Shown here one piece after another: positions 13,835 through 15,769 of a stretch of 15,769 bases of DNA. The stretch lies in NCBI GenBank assembly GCA_023251695.1, contig JAHEYE010000057.1:1-15769 (forward strand). The letters run 5' to 3'. Within the stretch, counting starts at the first letter, position 1; every line of letters starts with the position of its first letter. The stretch is from Sphingobacteriaceae bacterium. Its GTDB lineage: Bacteria; Bacteroidota; Bacteroidia; B-17B0; Aurantibacillaceae. The notes under the pieces are model-generated. The model did no database searches, was not told the origin of the DNA, and saw nothing but the letters and a program-made list of their open reading frames with translations. Position numbers and translations under genes: made by a program.

Positions 13835-15318
13835 AACCTGAATTCTGTTAAGGTATAAGTTTGATCTTTTATTCTATAAACGATGATGCCATCGCCTTTA
13901 ATGGACTTTAAACCATAACCGGGGAAATAACACCACTCCTCGTTCCGTTCGAAGGTCTTCCTTTCCATTTTTCCATCCTTACTTAATTTCACACAAACAG
14001 GTACAGGCCCTCTTACATCACCCACATCTTTATATTCTCCAGAATCAAAATTTTCGAGTGTGTATTTGTCGAGGTTATCCGGATGATCACAATAAAAGAA
14101 ATATAAAGTTCCTTCATGCTCTAAAATATCCTCGCCGTACATCGATTTTGCACCAAATTTTGGTATCACCTTAATGAACTCTCGCTTTCCGCTGTTATTA
14201 AATTTGGAAACAAAATAATCCTTTGAATAAGATTTTACATAGGTTGCGTTTTGTCCTGACGTAGATACATCGTATCTGTAATTCTGAACAACGTAATAAC
14301 CGTCAGCAAGAGTAAAAGTTGCAATCACCTCCATGTTCTTTTCGGAAAATTCTACTTTTCTTGAAGAATACTTTGTTTCGATATCAGCGGGATAATATTC
14401 ATAAACAATATCGCTTTTCCCAATATCCGACAAGTCAATTGTTTTACAAAATAGCCCCGTTTTCTTTTCCTTTTTACTTATTGACTCCTCAAACCTGCCA
14501 ACATAATACAACACATTTCCTTTTTGAAACTCTTTTGGATAGCCAACTTCTATGTTCCGGATTCCGGCATCCAATACTTTAGACTTACTTGCTTTGGTGC
14601 TCATATTAAGCGATACTATTGTATTGCTTTTGGCTTTCGGATCATCTTTTTTAACATCGTAAGAATAACTATAGTAAAGCTGCCCGTCCTTACTTAGATA
14701 AAAAATATTCACCCAAATATTGATATTATCCACCGAACCCGGCAAATCGAACTGATTCGATTGTTTAAACGAGGGAAGATCGAATATTATCACATTTCTT
14801 TTGCACGATTCTTTCTTTGGCAACAAATTCGTAAGCACTGCGAGTTTTGACTTATCTTCTGATAATTCTATATCGAACCACATTCTTGCCTTAACCTCAG
14901 GATCTTTCTTTAATGTGTAAACTTCCTTTTTCTTAGCGGTGATTCTTCCGGTTTCCTTATCAAACAGAGTTAAATAAAGAAAAAGATTATTTTCATCTTT
15001 TAGAGAACTAAGTAAACAAATTTCCTTTTCCAGGAAATAAATACCCTCAACCTCTTCTTTTTCGCTAGGGAAATCGACCTTCGAGGAATAACGTAGCTTT
15101 AGATCATTGTCATAACGCTCTACATGATAGACTGAGCGGTTTTCGCGGGTGATGTCCTCTCTGTTAGTTTTAAACCAAACCCCATCAACATTCCTGATAC
15201 CATCCAACTTGGGAAAATCCTTAAGTCCTGCTTCCTTCCCTCCGATTTCAACCACATCCTGAGAGAAGATATTTATACACCATAACAACAGTGCGCTAAT
15301 TGCGAATATTTTTTTCAT
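13825..15318 (-). CDS. Secreted protein of unknown function, beta-strand rich
   Basis: This encodes 497 residues on the minus strand. A signal peptide is clear at about 1-20 (MKKIFAISALLLWCINIFSQ), so the product is exported. The mature chain is Lys/Asp/Tyr-rich with many short alternating strands (for example KLAVLTNLLPKK, GYYVVQNYRYDVS, GTLYFFYCDHPD), suggesting a beta-propeller or similar repeat fold. I do not recognise a named family, catalytic motif or C-terminal sorting domain. It is convergent with the DinB-like gene and divergent from pyrB. On its own strand a TATATTTA box (plus-strand 15323-15330) sits 4 nt before the ATG and is a weak -7 candidate. It looks like a lineage-specific insertion between pyrR-dinB and pyrB. 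Confidence 0.75.
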   Translation of the reverse strand: MKKIFAISALLLWCINIFSQDVVEIGGKEAGLKDFPKLDGIRNVDGVWFKTNREDITRENRSVYHVERYDNDLKLRYSSKVDFPSEKEEVEGIYFLEKEICLLSSLKDENNLFLYLTLFDKETGRITAKKKEVYTLKKDPEVKARMWFDIELSEDKSKLAVLTNLLPKKESCKRNVIIFDLPSFKQSNQFDLPGSVDNINIWVNIFYLSKDGQLYYSYSYDVKKDDPKAKSNTIVSLNMSTKASKSKVLDAGIRNIEVGYPKEFQKGNVLYYVGRFEESISKKEKKTGLFCKTIDLSDIGKSDIVYEYYPADIETKYSSRKVEFSEKNMEVIATFTLADGYYVVQNYRYDVSTSGQNATYVKSYSKDYFVSKFNNSGKREFIKVIPKFGAKSMYGEDILEHEGTLYFFYCDHPDNLDKYTLENFDSGEYKDVGDVRGPVPVCVKLSKDGKMERKTFERNEEWCYFPGYGLKSIKGDGIIVYRIKDQTYTLTEFRLKK

Positions 15319-15447
15319 AAGTTAAATATACTGTTTTATTTGAACTGAAAATTTACACCCTTTCTGACAGATAATGCCCCAGTTGGCGCAGATTTATACC
15401 TTCTAAAACCCTACAAAAATTTATTTTCGCAGTTCAATTATTTTAGC

Positions 15448-15455
15448 TATATTTG
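15448..15455 (+). promoter_or_regulatory. Putative -7 element of the pyrB promoter
   Basis: TATATTTG is a perfect TAnnTTTG match and lies 31 nt before the pyrB ATG. A TTTTC around 15424-15428 is the only -33 candidate and is weak. Initiation about 7 nt downstream would fall inside the left arm of the inverted repeat at 15458-15483. Confidence 0.45.
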
Positions 15456-15457
15456 AC

Positions 15458-15483
15458 TTTTGAAACATCACATTGTTTCAAAA
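15458..15483 (+). promoter_or_regulatory. Perfect 10-bp inverted repeat in the pyrB leader
   Basis: TTTTGAAACA (15458-15467) and TGTTTCAAAA (15474-15483) are perfect inverted copies around a 6-nt TCACAT centre. The repeat overlaps the predicted transcription start and ends 3 nt before the pyrB ATG. It could be a dimeric repressor operator or a leader hairpin that hides the start codon. There is no T-run, so it is not an intrinsic terminator. Confidence 0.55.
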
Positions 15484-15486
15484 AGA

Positions 15487-15769
15487 ATGAGCCACCTCAG
15501 TGTCAACCACCTCCTCGGAATCAAAAACATTACCAAAGCAGACATTGAATTAATTTTAAACACCGCTCAGAATTTCAAAGAAGTTATTAATCGCCCCATC
15601 AAAAAAGTACCTTCACTGCGCGATATAACTGTTGCCAATCTTTTCTTCGAAAACTCAACCCGCACCCGCTTATCTTTCGAGCTTGCTCAAAAGCGCCTAA
15701 GCGCTGATATAGTAAATTTCTCAGCCTCTAACTCTTCAGTTAAAAAAGGCGAAACCTTAGTGGATACAG
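15487..15769 (+). CDS. pyrB: Aspartate carbamoyltransferase catalytic subunit, 3'-truncated by window end
   Basis: The first 94 residues are visible. The enzyme condenses carbamoyl phosphate with aspartate in the first committed step of pyrimidine synthesis, in the cytoplasm. The carbamoyl-phosphate loop is seen at about 55-60 (FFENSTRTRLSFE), and the block LSADIVNFSASNSSVKKGETLVDT is typical of PyrB rather than ornithine carbamoyltransferase. ATG 15487 gives MSHLSVNHLLGIKNI, a normal N-terminus. A palindrome and a probable promoter lie just upstream. PyrR, encoded about 2.2 kb away, is a candidate regulator, but no direct evidence links it to this leader. Confidence 0.92.
   Translation, partial: MSHLSVNHLLGIKNITKADIELILNTAQNFKEVINRPIKKVPSLRDITVANLFFENSTRTRLSFELAQKRLSADIVNFSASNSSVKKGETLVDT

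Noticed and set aside
14319..14582. 87-codon plus-strand ORF inside the minus-strand secreted protein gene
   Set aside because: It is a shadow ORF with no start-site support or recognisable domain, opposite a long gene with a good signal peptide.

Overview
The window is AT-rich DNA from a member of the Bacteroidota, most likely a Flavobacteriales/Sphingobacteriales-type lineage. Three things point there: start codons usually lack a strong purine-rich ribosome binding site, several genes are preceded by TAnnTTTG-type -7 promoter elements, and the protein set looks right (short signal peptides ending in SQ, a pyrR/pyrB neighbourhood, a DabA/DabB pair near SulP transporters). No rRNA, tRNA, CRISPR array, insertion sequence or phage gene was seen. 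The first and last genes are cut by the window edges.

Region 1 (1-9691) reads as an inorganic-carbon uptake island. It begins with the C-terminal part of dabA and a complete dabB, the two subunits of the membrane dissolved-inorganic-carbon accumulation complex. Next come a small acidic protein gene and a SulP anion transporter, an outer-membrane barrel (porin-like) protein, a second small acidic protein gene and a second SulP transporter, and finally a beta-carbonic anhydrase closed by a strong intrinsic terminator. The likely common theme is bicarbonate: the porin lets anions cross the outer membrane, the SulP proteins and DabAB bring inorganic carbon across the inner membrane, and the carbonic anhydrase equilibrates CO2 and bicarbonate in the cytoplasm.

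The most unusual feature is a duplicated module in region 1. Each SulP gene is preceded by a roughly 105-115 residue protein with one N-terminal hydrophobic segment and a central run of Asp/Glu/Ser. In both copies a TAnnTTTG box sits exactly 6 nt before the start codon, which suggests a leaderless transcript. In both copies a hairpin built on AGTTT..CTTTT/GAAACT lies between the small gene and sulP. I know no described function for these small proteins.

Region 2 (9692-13788) is a run of plus-strand housekeeping and accessory genes: a small Rieske-type lipoprotein, a D-3-hydroxybutyrate dehydrogenase, an ABC exporter half-transporter, PyrR, and a DinB/YfiT-like protein. Region 3 (13789-15769) holds a convergent, minus-strand secreted protein of unknown function and then, divergently, the 5' end of pyrB (aspartate carbamoyltransferase). 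A perfect 10-bp inverted repeat lies just before the pyrB start codon.
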